From Muscardinus avellanarius (taxonomy: Eukaryota > Chordata > Mammalia > Rodentia > Gliridae): DNA of 64,000 bases. The stretch covers positions 28,030,792-28,094,791 of the forward strand of contig OY726572.1 in NCBI GenBank assembly GCA_963383645.1, written 5' to 3'. The stretch's first letter is position 1; each line of letters opens with the position of its first letter. This document shows positions 23,201 through 36,336 of this stretch, piece by piece. The position numbers and the translations under genes were made by a program. Under the pieces are notes generated by a model. That model ran no database searches, was not told where the DNA came from, and saw only the letters and a list, made by a program, of their open reading frames with translations.

Positions 23201-23790
23201 CTTAAGTCTGATTACTTTCTCATGTCAGATCTAAGACCTGGGACAAGCTGGGATAGGAAGCAGAAGGGGCATCTCTTTCTGTTTACCACAGCATCCCTTT
23301 GGCATAAGACATTTTGCAAAGATGAGCTGATGAATGTCCTAACTGGAAGATCCCCTGAGATATCTAAGTGAAAGCACACAGGGGAGGAACTCAAGGAATT
23401 CCATTTGCCTTCCTTGTCTTCCTCAGCATGTGGGAAGCAGAAATAATCCTTTTCTATAAATATGCCCCAGTCATGGAGTGCCTGCACTTAAATATGTCAG
23501 GGATCAATTGATTTGATTGCTGGGGTCCAAGGAGACAAGGTCCATCAGGAGTCAGAAGAGAGATAGCTTGGCCAGGTTTTCTTTCTTTTTTGTGTTTTAT
23601 CTTTATATGATACCTTTTCATTTTCTTATTTAACCTTGGTTTGTAAAGACATTTTAGGGAGAGAGCTGTAATTTGTTTACCCACACAAAAATTATGAACA
23701 AGAAAGGCAGAGGTAGCTGATTAGTTTGACTCTTTCTGCTTGCTTACATTTTGTCATTTTCTTTTATCTTTTTATTTTTTTTGTGTGTGT
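23201..23790. other. Unassigned intergenic sequence
   Basis: Nothing recognised. Confidence 0.4.
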
Positions 23791-23807
23791 GTGTTGACAG
23801 GGTTTTT

Positions 23808-24061
23808 TTCTTTTTCTTTTTCTTTTTCTTTCTTTCTTTTTTTTTTTTTTTTTTTTGATGGTACTGGGGGTGGAACCCAGAGGCTTTCTACCTCCGGACT
23901 ATATTCCCAGACCTATTTTTTATATTTTATTTGGAAACAGGGTTTCACAAAGTTGCCGAGAGCCTAACTAAGTAGCTGAGGCTAGCTTCGAACCTGCGCG
24001 GTCCTCCTGTCTCTGCCTCCCAAGCGCGGGGATTACAAGTGTGCGCCACCACGCCTGGCTA
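23808..24061 (-). mobile_element. B1-ID SINE, intermediate subfamily, long T-rich tail
   Basis: A (TTTTTC)n/poly-T tail leads into 'ggtactgggggtggaaccca' and 'gaggctttctacctccgg'. It has the standard 'ctaactaagtagctgaggct' middle but the variant 'ttcgaacctgcgcggtcctc' head. The near-matching TSD gacagg(g)tttt flanks it. Confidence 0.88.
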
Positions 24062-24236
24062 GACAGGTTTTCAATATTTACAAATTGAGGTTATGAAATG
24101 CTCAGCATTCCGACTGGCTAAAGCTATAGTAAGTTACTAGCTGTCTTTCTTCCATTGACACACAGCATATATTAAAAATGGTGCACAGGACTGTTCTATT
24201 TGGCATATAGAACACAAATAAAAATTAGCATTGTGG

Positions 24237-24408
24237 CCAGGCGTGGTAACACTCACTTGTAATCCCCGCGCTTGGGAGGCAGAGACAGGAGGATTGCGCA
24301 GGTTCGAAGCCAGCCCTGCTGGCTTAGTAGACCCTGTTTCCAAATAAAAATAAAAAAATAGGTCTGGGATTGTAGCCCAGAGGTAGAAGGGTTTCCAGAA
24401 ACTCAGTA

Positions 24409-24452
<44 letters not shown>
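24237..24452 (+). mobile_element. B1-ID SINE, variant subfamily, (AC)n tail, 13-bp TSD
   Basis: A perfect TSD ATTAGCATTGTGG at 24224-24236 and 24453-24465 encloses the SINE and its (AC)n tail (24412-24452). The element therefore ends in a dinucleotide repeat where poly-A is expected. Confidence 0.95.
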
Positions 24453-24454
<2 letters not shown>

Positions 24455-24465
24455 TAGCATTGTGG

Positions 24466-25200
24466 ATGCAATAAGTAATATTAAGGCGATAATCTGGATT
24501 TCTCCATTCTGAGGACAAGAATCCTATTTTGAGTGGTCTCCATATGAAATAACAGATCTTTAATTAAAACTTTAGGAATGCAGGAAAACAATTAGTTGAG
24601 AGTAATTAAATTCATTAATTGTGAGTAAATGAAAATAGTATATAATCAACTTAAACTATCATTTAGATGCAGTGCTGCTGATGTTTTTGGACTTGATATA
24701 AGCTTATACGTTCTCTTCTCTATCACCTTGGTAAGAACTCTTAGCACTCTTTATCCTCTTTGAATATTACTGAAAGAATGTATTCTAAATATGATTCCAC
24801 CCACCTATTAGATATTATCCAACGTCTTACGCCTAAAACATTCTGGGCCAAGATTAGCGTAATCTTATTTTGAGACCCTTGCTTTTATTTCAATTTATGT
24901 ATTGGGCTTATGGTTTATTTGTTTAGCTTTCTATGTTCTGTTCATTAACCTCTATAAGAAGGATATTACTTGTTTTATTTACTCAAATGCAATGAGCAGT
25001 TCTCAGCCTTTTTGCATGGAGCTGTATTGTCCATTATCATGTCTTTTGTTACTTCAAAATCATACTCCCTCCAGAGCTCCAAACCTACTTTTCAAATACA
25101 TCTGAGCTGTCCCACAGGCCATAAAAACAACACACCATGGCTGAAAATAAGACAATTTTCTGCTTTCTTCTCCTGAAGATTATTTAAGTACATATTTAGT
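24466..25200. other. Unassigned intergenic sequence
   Basis: Nothing recognised. Confidence 0.4.
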
Positions 25201-25204
25201 AACA

Positions 25205-25375
25205 ATGATTTTGAGATTTGGGCAAGTCACTTAGCATCTATGTCTATTTACTCACCTGTTAAATAGGATAAAAATAACAGCCACATCATAGAATTAATAG
25301 AAATGGAATGAGTCTGTATATGTGCCTTCACAGAGAAAGTACCATACAAATATTTGTTAATATTCTTACATATTA
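25205..25375 (+). mobile_element. MIR SINE
   Basis: 'tttgggcaagtcacttagca', 'ctcacctgttaaataggata', 'acatcatagaattaatagaa' and 'accatacaaatatttgttaa' follow the 3' half of MIR in order. Confidence 0.85.
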
Positions 25376-25659
25376 TTCCTTCTGTGTTCTCTATCTTTGA
25401 GACTATCACCACATTTCTCCAAAAACTCCAACTAGAAACCTCAGCATCAAGCCCAAGTAATTTCTTAGCCTCCCTACCTGCGACCAGAAGCCCAGTCTGT
25501 GATACTACTTCCCATATACCTCTTGAATCTCCCTTTACCTTTAAACCCATTGCCCCAGCATGATCCCAATAACTGCAAGCTTTGAATACCAGTGCCTATA
25601 CCAGGTCCTTGAATCCCACTACCTACGTTACCTTCTTCTCTTTTATTTTCTATACTAAA

Positions 25660-26060
25660 TATTTTTAAAAATAAATATTTAATTGAATATTGTCTCTGCT
25701 TAAAATGTTCCCATTATTTCATTACCATCATGACAAATCCCACTGTCTCTGAATAATCTGAATAGTAAATAACCTGAATAATAAACAGAGGCCTAAGTAA
25801 ACTGGCCTCTGTTTCCTTTTTAGCTCCATTCCCTATCATATGATCCATTTATTTTTCTCTCACTTGTGGGCCTTTGCTGAAACTGCCTCTTAGGCCTCAT
25901 CTAGAGGTCTTTTTCTCCTTCCCCAACATTTTCTTCCCCGACTCCAGTTTGGCTGAGCCCCTCAAGTTTCAATCTAAATGTCCCTTCTTGTAGGGGACTT
26001 TCAAGTCTTTATTGGCTGCTATGGCTCGTGGATTGCATATTGACGTGCCTGCTTAGTATC
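25660..26060 (+). mobile_element. L2 LINE fragment
   Basis: 'gtctctgcttaaaatgttcc' near the start, then a 'cactggcctctgtttccttt'-like stretch, 'tgtgggcctttgctgaaact' and 'aagtttcaatctaaatgtcc' match the L2 3' region in order. Old and diverged. Confidence 0.6.
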
Positions 26061-29000
26061 TGCATTTTCTGATTGGCTAGTCAACTATAGTACTATAAGC
26101 ATATTTATCCCCAGTGGAGGGGTGCCTTTGTCTAATTTAAATGCCAAAGACCATACACTCTGAGTCAGATACAAACTAGTACAGAAACCAATACATTAAA
26201 TAGAATTCCAGATTCTCCCATGTTTTTCTACTAAGAAAATAACCCAGTCTATAAAGAATTCTGGTTTCAGATTACTAGGGCAATTTAATACAAATGAATT
26301 ACCTGGCATTGGCTGTTAGAAAAAGAAAAAAAATAATAGCAATTACATTTTTTATTAACCTTTGTGCTCTTTGCATATAAGGACTTTATCTTTGTCTTAT
26401 CTCTTGTACCTTAGTTTCAAATAATAAATAATTGTTAAGTCATATACCTTAGATTGTGAAGAAACCTATAAAATGATTTTGTCCAATTTCTTGATAAAAT
26501 TATATTATTATCTTTGTGTTTGATAAATGAATCACCTAAAGTCAAAAAATTCAAAAAGACTTACAATAGAGCACACAGAACAACCTAGAAAAAAAAGCTC
26601 TGTCTCTTCCTACTAGTCTCTTTGCACTAATCTTTGTTATTACCAACTCTATTTGTGCCCTTCCTCTGTGCTTATTTTATTGCATGAAAATGAAAACATA
26701 TCCCCGCTCTTCTATCTAAAGTACAGAGTCTTAGGGCATTTGGGCTTTAACCACTTGAATGTTTATCAAGCTGTGCTCAGTGGAACTCCCATTGTGTGCT
26801 ACTTGCTGATAAAGCCTTAATCTGAACTTTCACTAAAATTTCAATAAGAGAACCTCCATGTTCATTCATTTTTTTTCGATTTTATAGAAAGCCTTCTGTT
26901 TATGAAAGAGATGTCTGACAAAATATATTTGAGTAATACTGCTCCAGAGAATACTGATATAATTCTGTTCTTTATTAAACATCATTTCCGTTGAGCCATT
27001 TAGGTAAAATTTGTTTCCTCTTTTCTGTCTCTGGCCAGCTTCTCTTAATAAGCTATGGATTTAGAGGTTAATTTTGTATCTGCATGCTTAAATAACTAAA
27101 TGTTATGAGTTATGAAAGAAAATAATATATTAGGACTTCAAAGTATTTTTGGTCAGCCAGATTAACAAAAATAAGTATGCATTAAATATTCTCTTTCATT
27201 TATTTTTGGAGAAAAAATGTGGTTGTGGGGGATTTGGAAAATGCTTTTTATATCTGTGTTCTTAATGTTCTCTGGACTAGTTTAATGATACACACAACTG
27301 CTTAGCTAAATGAGAATGACTAGAAAAACTGTTGAAGCTGGACCAGTAATCGTGGATTAAAGTTTGTCAACGTTTGCCTAGGGGTGGATGTTGATAGTCT
27401 TAATGATTTTTTGAAAGCATAGCAAAAGCTTTTGAAGAATCCTTTTAATCTCTCCATCTCTCTGTACTGTTATTTGTAAAATGAAGGGCTTTATATCAAT
27501 AAAGACAATTGTATGGCATTTAAGTATTTTCACATTTTTCTTCTTCTCAGAGAAATTAAGGCTGTTTCTAAGCTCCAAAATTCTACTTCATGTTTTATTG
27601 ATTATTTTGATTAGGTTTTAAGATTTTTTTATTTGAAATTGAAATATTGAACAGCTTTAGTTTAGCAGTGATTTGACCTCAGAATCCTTTGCTTTTCTAG
27701 AGGTTACTTGAATTATCACCATGGGCTTTGTTAATAAGTAAGGTACCGATACAGAATATAAACATATCCAGGAGATGTATTTCAAAAGAACTATGAATTT
27801 AGATATTGTGTGATCAGCTACAGTTTGAGTAGCTGAAGATTATAGAATTGTAGTACAAAATTCCATGTATTTTTTTTCATTTTCTTGAAAGAATTCCCCA
27901 AGATTGAGAAAATTACTTGGTAATAAAGAAATCTGCCTTCAGATTGTTATTATCATAAGAAATCCAAAGAAGGTTAAATTACTAAATTTCAGTTACTAAA
28001 GGAAAGAACAAACTAATGACCATGGCCAGAAGACATTCTAAATGCCCCTACCAACTCAAAATTCTCTAATTTGTTCACATTATTTTGAGATTACTAGCAC
28101 TTAAAATGAGCCCTCAAAGAGACGAAACAATTTAATCTGAGTTGTTTTTAAAGTAAAGAGAATAACTATGGGGGAATTACTTTTTGTGAAAGAAAGTAGG
28201 ACAGAAGCCTGTTTAGAAGAGATTCTAATAATTTATTTTAAAGATTTGTAGTTAAGAAAGGAAATTCAGAGAAGAAATGGTGATGTTTGACACTCATGTA
28301 GCTTCTTTCTCTAGACATCAGATGGACAGATGTACCTCATTCAGATTTGTGCATCCTCTCATGATGGCACCTAGAGGGAGGAATGAGTGAGCCTCAACTT
28401 TAGGTTTAGGTGGATCAATCATAGACTTTTCTATGTGACATTTGGATGATTCAAAATGGACTTAAGTAAAATAATTGTATCTCTTGCAGTTCTACTGAAA
28501 AATTTACACGGAGAAAAGGCCTGAACCTTCTTTTATCAAATCCAAATTTGTTATAACTAATCTTATGGAGTAAAGCAGCTCTTAATAGGCTTTCTTAAAG
28601 AAGAAGAATCTTAAGAGGAAATTTGTAATATGGGATGAGGATTGGTGGTTTCAGTCAGGAGTTGAATTTTGAATCAAAGTCCAGGGACTAAGGAATATGA
28701 TGGCTCATATATACAATTTAATTGACCTTGTGACCCAAGGAAGTGTCTGTGTGAGGATATAGGACTTGCTTTGTTTGCAGATTTCTCAGGTTCAAATATT
28801 TAAATGGGGTAGAAAATAGAAAGTTAAAAATAACAATTTAGTTTGATAGACCTTTCCACCCAAGGACTCATCTACTCCAGAGTGAGATGGAAGACTTCAT
28901 ATTTTTTCTCTTTGGGATTCACTTCACACATACCTCATAAGCTGAGCAGTTTACCACAGGACAGAAAATCTATAATGTAGATTATATGTGATTTTCACTT

Positions 29001-29523
29001 CATGTGCTGATATTAAATTCTGATTTCCATATATTATTGGAACACAGGCTAAATTCAAATTAGACTACCCTTGGCTTGGGAGAAGACTGAGTGACTTTTA
29101 TCAACTGGAGGATCTGCTGTGGTCTGCACAAATTAGCAGGAACCTGTAAAGAGAGCTGGGCCACCAAGGACAATAGGAGATAATTATATCAGATTATAAT
29201 ACTTGCTCTGTTAAATGTGGAGTGCCACAATTTCAGCAAGAAGTGATGCTGGGCTTCAAGTTCTGCAGTGGTATGAGTAGGTACTGCCACAAACATGGCC
29301 TGGGGTTATCTTGCTGCCTCATGTCCATGGCGAGTCAGCCATGTGCACCCCAACTAGCTCTGATGGCAAAACAAGAACGATGCCACCACGGGATGCTGAT
29401 GTTTTGGGAACCCAGTTGGCCTGGCTGTGTGGTCCTTGCTTTAGCATTTATTACTCTCATTGTCCCTTTTGCTTAGAGCTCATGGAGCTATCTCTTTATT
29501 TTGCTATCTTTAATGTGTAAGTA
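26061..29523. other. Unassigned AT-rich sequence
   Basis: About 3.5 kb with no recognised repeat, RNA gene or exon. Confidence 0.4.
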
Positions 29524-29531
29524 AGAATGGA

Positions 29532-29534
<3 letters not shown>

Positions 29535-29577
<43 letters not shown>

Positions 29578-29764
29578 TGTGTGTGGTACTGGGGTTCCTG
29601 GAAACCCTTCTACCTCTGGGCTACACTCCCAGACCTATCTTTATATTTTTATTTGGAAACAGGGTCTCTTAAGCCAGTGTGGCTGGCTTCGAACCTGCAC
29701 GATCCTCCTGTCTCCGCCTCCCAAGCGCAGGGATTACAAGCGTGCACCACCACGCCCGGCTGAC
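29535..29764 (-). mobile_element. B1-ID SINE, variant subfamily, (GT)n tail, 11-bp TSD
   Basis: TSD AGAATGGATTT at 29524-29534 and 29765-29775 encloses a (GT)n run (about 29535-29585) and a minus-strand variant SINE with 'tctcttaagccagtgtggct'. The long frames here translate the GT run. Confidence 0.94.
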
Positions 29765-29775
29765 AGAATGGATTT

Positions 29776-30628
29776 TAAAACTATCATTTATGTTTATCAA
29801 ACAATACTCTAAAAACAGCAGTTAAATATACTTTTCTATCAATACAAGTAGATATGGCCCTAAGGGAAAAGCTTGTTTTCCTATCTCAGACTCCTGGTGA
29901 AAGCAATGCAGAATACTCAATTAATATATTTCAATACTATTTACTTTTCCAGTATAATAAAAAGCATGGATGAAATATAGTAGTCATATCAATAAATATT
30001 TACCGACCCTGAAACTGCCTACCAAGTCACATTTGATAAAGAATTTTAAATATCTTTTATCCAATAATTCTTAAATTGCTCAGAGTTTTACAGAATGAGG
30101 AAAATGGCCTAATTTTGATAATTTCATTTTTATAGCCCCCAAAAAGGACAATTTTATTCAATGTGTTTCTAGAAATAATGTTATGAAACATGTTTTCATA
30201 TACCATATTAGAGATAAAATCATATTTCTTAGCTAAGTGTTAGTAGGCTATAAATCATATCCACAACACAAAACATTTCATAAAAGCAAACAACTAGCTA
30301 TCATGACAAGTATTTAATAGTTGACTTTTATTTCATCCTAGGAAAAAACCCCAGAAAATTATATTATATAATGTGTTTCCATTAATCCATGTCCAAAATG
30401 AGCAAAGAATGACAATTTTAATCTATTCTGTGAAACATAAATGAAGTTCATAAAACCCAAATTTTTATAGGTTATATGTGTGGCCTCAACCAATATATTA
30501 TCTCAAGCATGATTTTTGAATTTTTCTGTAATGCGAACATTTCTTACTTGATTTGGAAAGGCTTTTTTAGGATTACTTCAGTTATAGTACAAGTCTGCAT
30601 TGATCTTTCTTTTTTAAAAATTATTTCT
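29776..30628. other. Unassigned AT-rich sequence
   Basis: Nothing recognised. Confidence 0.4.
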
Positions 30629-30828
30629 AGCCAGGGATGGTGGCGCATGCTTGTAATCAGGAGGGGGAGACTGAAGGATTGTGGTTAGCAGACAGCCTCA
30701 GCTACTTAGGGAAGCACTCTGGAACTTAGTGAGACACTCTTTCAAAATAAAGAATAAAAAATAGGGCTGGGAGTGTAGCTCAGAAGTAGAATGCTCCTAG
30801 GTTCCATCCCCAGACCTACACAACACAT

Positions 30829-30859
<31 letters not shown>

Positions 30860-30860
30860 G
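30629..30860 (+). mobile_element. B1-ID SINE with (AC)n(AT)n tail
   Basis: 'gccagggatggtggcgcatg' through 'gctgggagtgtagctcagaa' and 'gttccatccccagacc', then an (AC)n(AT)n tail at about 30830-30860. No clean TSD seen. Confidence 0.87.
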
Positions 30861-30997
30861 TTACCTTTCACTCTGACCACTTTTTCCTGTAGTAAACAGA
30901 GCATCATAATTTACTCTGTTAACATACTGCACAAAATTCCAAGATTAAAATTAGTGTCATTGTATATCAAAGTTTGATCATTTTTGATGATTTTCTT

Positions 30998-31223
30998 TTT
31001 TTTTTTTTTTTTTTTTTGTGGGTGTAGGGATGGAACCCAGGGGCATTTAACGTCCGAGCTACACTTCCTGCCCTGTTTTGTTTTTTATTCTTTATTTTGA
31101 AACAGGGTCACACTAAGTTCTGGAGGGCCTCACTAAGTAGCTGAGTCTGTCCGTGAACCATGATCCTCCAGGTCTCAGCCTCCCAAATGCTGGGATTACA
31201 AGCGTGCACCACCACACCTGGTT
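30998..31223 (-). mobile_element. B1-ID SINE, 10-bp TSD
   Basis: TSD TGATTTTCTT at 30988-30997 and 31224-31233. Standard subfamily with a poly-T tail on the plus strand. Its 5' end faces the plus-strand SINE that begins 26 bp on. Confidence 0.93.
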
Positions 31224-31249
31224 TGATTTTCTTAATTAAAAATAACACA

Positions 31250-31414
31250 ATTGGCCAGGCGTGGTGGTGCACGCTTGTAATCCTCGCACTTGGGAGGCAG
31301 AGACAGGAGGATTGTGCAGGCTTAAGAGACTCTATTTCCAAATAAAAATATAAAAAAAAGTCTTGGAGTGTAGCCCAGAAGTAGAAGTGTTTCCAGGAAC
31401 CCCAGTACCACCAA

Positions 31415-31451
<37 letters not shown>
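31250..31451 (+). mobile_element. B1-ID SINE, variant subfamily, (AATA)n tail, 11-bp TSD
   Basis: TSD AAAATAACACA at 31239-31249 and 31452-31462. It has an internal deletion: after 'gaggattgtgcagg' it goes straight to 'cttaagagactctatttcc', losing the 'ttcgaagccagcctggctgg' part. The tail is (AATA)n. Confidence 0.93.
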
Positions 31452-31453
<2 letters not shown>

Positions 31454-31462
31454 AATAACACA

Positions 31463-33570
31463 CTCGAAAGTAGAAATAAGTAAAGGTAATAATTTAGAAA
31501 AGAACCAAAGATATAATGATGTAAATATCTATTAGAACATTATTTATTATAATAAAAACAAAACTGTAAATTCTAAAAAGAAAAGGTTAGCAAAAGAGAT
31601 TGCAAAATAGAGAAGTTTATAGAATTAAAAATGCTGTGAGAAAAATATTATCACTTGAAAATTATTATAGAGTATTAAATGACAAACATAGGTTGTAAAA
31701 CAATACAATTTTAAAATACACTTTGATATAAATAGGTACAACACAGGAAAGCTATTCAACAATGGAACTGCTGATAGTATTTTTTCCTAGTGATTTGTGT
31801 TGTTTTAGTTTTTCCTTTTGCTGTTCAGAATTTTCAGGTTTGTACAGTTGTTAAGAATATTTTCTATTCTGTTATAAAAAAGTTTCTCTGTTTGTGTAAT
31901 CAGGTCTGTTTATAAAAAGTATGAGTGCTATAAAATAAACATATTCCATCTAAATACCTTTTTCTCTGGATTTTCTATTCCTTGTTCTCATTTGTCTGAG
32001 CAATTTCTCTTAAAGTTTCCTTGAGTGTTATCTTATACATCTTGAATATTGTCCCACATCAGCACATATGGAACATGTTTTTCATGACCACTTAGAATTG
32101 TATTTAATAAATGTATGATACCAGAAATCAATTCAGTTTCAAAGAAAAGTTAGGGATTTTCCCTCTCCAAAACATCTTTCCATATATTATTTTAAATTAT
32201 TCTCTAGTGAATTACTTGTACATGTAATTTAACATTCTTGAGAACATAATTATTTTTAATTTTTTTAATTTTTATGTGGATCATATTGAAAATGGCATAG
32301 ATTCAGACTGTACTTGGTGCCCTTTCACCCCACTTTCCCTTTTTCCCTTCCAGGTTAACCATGTTACATTCATACTTTTTCACATATTCAGATGTAGCTC
32401 CTCCTTTAATTAACCTCAGCCTTCTTCATCTTCTGCCCTTCCATTTCAGCTTTGCTGAGATTTTGTCTCCATTATCTGGAGTCCCTCTGATATTCCTAAT
32501 AGTCCCTAGTTTGGGCATATTAGAGAAAACATAATTTCTTATGCGATATGCTGCTGACAGTTGAGTCGCTTTGGTAAAAGGATTTTAATGTGTACTTTCT
32601 TTTGGATACAAACAGAACAATTGCACACAATATAATGGAAGAAATTATTAAGAAAGAGAATTGATAAAAATATAAATAAAAATTTTCAGTAAGTATATGA
32701 AAATTAAGAGTAAGTTAAAGTACATGTGATTTCCTGTTTATCAGACTTATATATATCAGGCTATGGGGAGACAAATGCTCTCATACCTTGCTGAAGGGAA
32801 TGTGGTACAATGTGCTATTTTTAACTTAAGAAAATAGTAAAAGCTGGTCTTTACCTGTACGATCTCAACTTCTTCAAAATCCAGTGGCTTGAGCTTTGAA
32901 TGTTCATCCTTTATACAGAATAAACAAGACTCTTGAGCATCTCCTCTCATTTTCACAGCCATCTTTCTTCCTCAAGGCTTTCTAACTGACTACGCAAGGG
33001 ATGGGTGAATACTACTTGTTCTCTAAAAACACACTAGAATACGGCATATGCCTTTACATGTCAGTTTGCTGTGTAGTAACCTCAAATCTCTGGGGCTTGC
33101 AGCACAGACATTGACTTATATTTTTCTTTGTGAGTTTTGCGTCAACTGGGGAAGCTCTGTTTTATGCTATACTTCAGGATCCAGGCTGTTTTATGTGTTT
33201 TTCATTCTTATAGTCCTTGGATACTACGGATATTTTCATTTTCTTCTCATGGTTAATGGTGGCAAGGTAAGAGGGTAGGCCAAACGAGAATATACATTTG
33301 AACCTCTGTTCTTGTCCTGTGAGAGTCCTCAGGACAAATCAGGGAACATGGCCAGGCCAAAAGTTAGTGTGCATTGGGACTATATCCTGCTAGCTCTAGT
33401 GAGATATGCCATAGTCACACAGCAAGGGTATTGAATGTGTACATCTCTATCACACATGTTCATTTTAATATCTTGAGTGATAGTATGCGGTTTCTCATGT
33501 TGCAGAATAAGAAATTATGTTGAAAAGAATATTTTAGAGTGTCTCCAAATACAAATTTGAGGACCCTACT
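31463..33570. other. Mostly unassigned; possible L1 3' end at about 32262-32500
   Basis: The stretch from 'tttttatgtggatcatattg' into a C/T-rich run resembles the L1 3' region at 43165 in style, on the minus strand. This is weak. The rest is unassigned. Confidence 0.35.
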
Positions 33571-34001
33571 TGTTATGGTTAGATAGAAAATGTCCCCTGG
33601 AGAGCTCATGTTTTAATGTTCAGAGGTGAAGTATTTAAGTCATGAGGGTTCTAATCCATTCAGTGTATAAATTCATTGTAATGGATTCACTGGGTGGTAA
33701 CCTAGGCTAGTGGGGTGTTGCTGGAGAAGGTGGATTCCCAGGGGTGTGACCTTAGGGACTGTGCTTTTGTCTTTGAGTCTCCCTGCTTGTTGATTCTCTG
33801 CTTCTAGTCTCCATGATGTGAGAGATGAACCTTCCTCTCTCCCTCGTCTGCTTCCCTCTGTCATATCCTGACATCCGCAGACCCCAGGTTCACATGAACT
33901 GAACCCCAAAATCTCCAGTAACTGAGCAAATCAATCTCTCTTCCTCTAAGTTGTGTGGTCAGTTATTTTATATTATTTCAGTGAGAATGTTAACTGAGGC
34001 A
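33571..34001 (+). mobile_element. MaLR-type solo LTR
   Basis: TGTTATGG ... GAGGCA, 431 bp, same family as the copy at 17905. Flanking 5-mers CTACT (33566-33570) and ATACT (34002-34006) agree at 4 of 5 positions. The 'actgggtggtaacctaggct' and 'tgtgaccttagggactgtgc' blocks are well kept. No internal region. Confidence 0.8.
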
Positions 34002-34097
34002 ATACTGGCTATAGGAATATCTGCAGTGTTGATATTACCTTTCATGTGAAACATTTGTCAAAAGAACAAGCATACCAGACCAGTGATGCTCCTGTAT

Positions 34098-34157
34098 GTC
34101 CTCCTGTCTCTGCCTCCCAAGCTCGGGGATTACAAGCCTGCGCCACAATGCCCGACC
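34098..34157 (-). mobile_element. 60-bp SINE head, 3'-truncated, with 11-bp TSD
   Basis: TSD TGCTCCTGTAT at 34087-34097 and 34158-34168 is perfect. The insert holds only the first about 60 bases of a variant B1-ID SINE (minus strand) and lacks the linker, the ID-like part and any A-rich tail. Most truncated retroposons lose the 5' end, so this is the reverse of the usual case. Confidence 0.9.
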
Positions 34158-34168
34158 TGCTCCTGTAT

Positions 34169-36336
34169 ATTTTGATAGTCAGTTTTGTATATATTCCTTT
34201 CTATTTGGTTCTCACAGTTATTATGTACATCATTATTTCTGGCACACTAATAATTGAATGATACGAATGGAATTCAGTAGGTGGGATCTTTTGCAAATAT
34301 ATTGTACCACCAAATAACTCCAGTCAGATGAATTTTAAATTGTCTCTCCCAAGGTCACGGTCTTAATAAAGTGAATCTTGGTATATATGCCTTCTTTCCT
34401 TTTTTAACTCTGCCAATGCACATCCTCTATGTTCAGTGTCCAATAAATGGTCTAATTTTTCCAAAAGCCTCTTCTATAACAACATTAAAAAGAAATTAGT
34501 CTAAAGATATAATCAGGTTAAGTACTGGCCTTATGGATGAAGAAACTTATTCAGACATCCAGGCCCACATGGCTCTGAGTGTTCAGGCACCAGGCATATT
34601 TTCTGTGAAAATAACAATGAATAAATGTTTACCCCAAATTTGGCCCAGGCCATTGCCTGACTGCTTCATTGACTTTCTCATTATCTTGCAGTATTTTCAT
34701 CTCTACTTATTTAATTTAGGAAAAATCAAAATTCAGAGGCCTCCACTGTAATTTCTGACGGGGGCAAAATGGTTGCTTCATATAGATTTCTTTATTATGT
34801 TCAGTTTCTTCTAGCAAGGACTGTAGATTAAGCAAAGTTCATTCATCTATCAATAGAGCAAGTGACTGGATTTGTGTAATGACACAGATCATGAAAGATC
34901 AGGGAGGTGGCGGTTCTGTTTAAATTGCTGGGAAAGGAATTTGGAAAAGCTTTACCCAAGCTTTATAGATGGAAAGATGATTTCCATTTGCAAATCATCT
35001 TGGAAATTTGCTTTTTAAGAATAGAATGTAGATTATATTATAAAAATAAGGAAAACAATCTTTTCTGTATCAGTCCCTTGCAATCTTCATGTGACCAGGC
35101 ATTATTATGTTTAAATTCTCCTCCTTTCAAAAAAAAAAACTTAATTTTTCCTCCCTTCTTTATAAAAACATTTAAAACTATGACAGTGGAAGTTCATTTT
35201 CTGTTTGACTTAACTGCTGTACCATTGAAACAAAAGAAAGTATAACATAAAAGCTATTCTTAATTAGCATCCATTGTTGAACAACAATAGGGATGAAAAA
35301 ATAATTCTGATGTTATTAATAAAAATTGTTAGGGAACAGAACTCTAAAATTAAAGATGAAGGAGGTTTTGTTTTGTCCTTGTTACCTAAAAATTTCTAAA
35401 ATAAGAGAAATAAAAATTAGTTTATTAATTAGTTTGGGAGAAATAGTAATCTTCCATATGTAAATAACTCATGTTTTCAAAAACTAGATAAAATTAGTAA
35501 ACATACTGTTAAATCAGTTGTGCATACTACTCAAGTGACATCTAAAATAAAGGTGTCCCTAAATATGTTTAACTTTAAATAACCTCTTATTTAAATAGGA
35601 ACAACATCAATCTTAAGGTTATTTAAAGTTAAGCTTGAAAGACAACAATGGAAAAGAGCTAGCTTAAAAAAAAGAAAATTCCTATTCATTTAGAGGAAAA
35701 AAATCTAATTACAAGATCATTCTCATGCCCAGAAACCTTGAGACATACATTTTGTTGTTAAATACTCATTTTTCCTTCACAAATTCTTTTAAAAGCCCTC
35801 CCGAAGATGTGTGAAGTCGTCCTTAGAAATGACTGCATGTTCGAGCAAATTAGAGGCATACATAACCCATAATAGATCGGGGAAGTTTCTATAGTGAAGG
35901 GAACAAAAGCTGCTCCGCAGGAAGGAGACACTTGAAAAGAGCAATTTTGAGCTTACAAGCACAGGCTGAGGCTTTTAAGTGGTACTTGCATGCTAGGTGA
36001 CTGCTCATCCTTTATCAGGCCATGGGAATACTTTGCACAGAAGAAGCAATTTCCCCAGATAGACAAACATGTTTCTTTCCTTGCCAAAGTCAGTTAAATA
36101 GACAGTTGTTCCTATGTAAATATTTGGGGGCAACTAACTACCCTTTTATTAAAGACTTTTGGTAGCACTGTCTTCTTAGTTCTTCTAGGGCCACTGCAGA
36201 TATACCAGCACAAAATATTTAAAGGAATAAAATTAAAGGTCTTGAACCAAGAAATGAGAAAGAAAGAAGAAAAATAGGGGTGGTGCTGGGGGTAGAAAAT
36301 AGCTTGGAGGAACAGCTCTCAAGAGGATAGGCAGCA
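34169..36336. other. Unassigned AT-rich sequence
   Basis: The 112-codon open frame at 34907-35245 is AT-rich, low in protein-like features and has no start or splice context. I see nothing else. Confidence 0.4.

Noticed and set aside
24137..24518. Cys/Val-rich open frames near 24.1-24.5 kb, and similar ones at 29.5, 36.5 and 55.9 kb
   Set aside because: They are translations of (GT)n/(AC)n runs and adjacent SINE sequence.
34907..35245. 112-codon open frame
   Set aside because: AT-rich, Leu/Phe/Lys-biased composition, no homology recognised, alternative start only, no exon signals.
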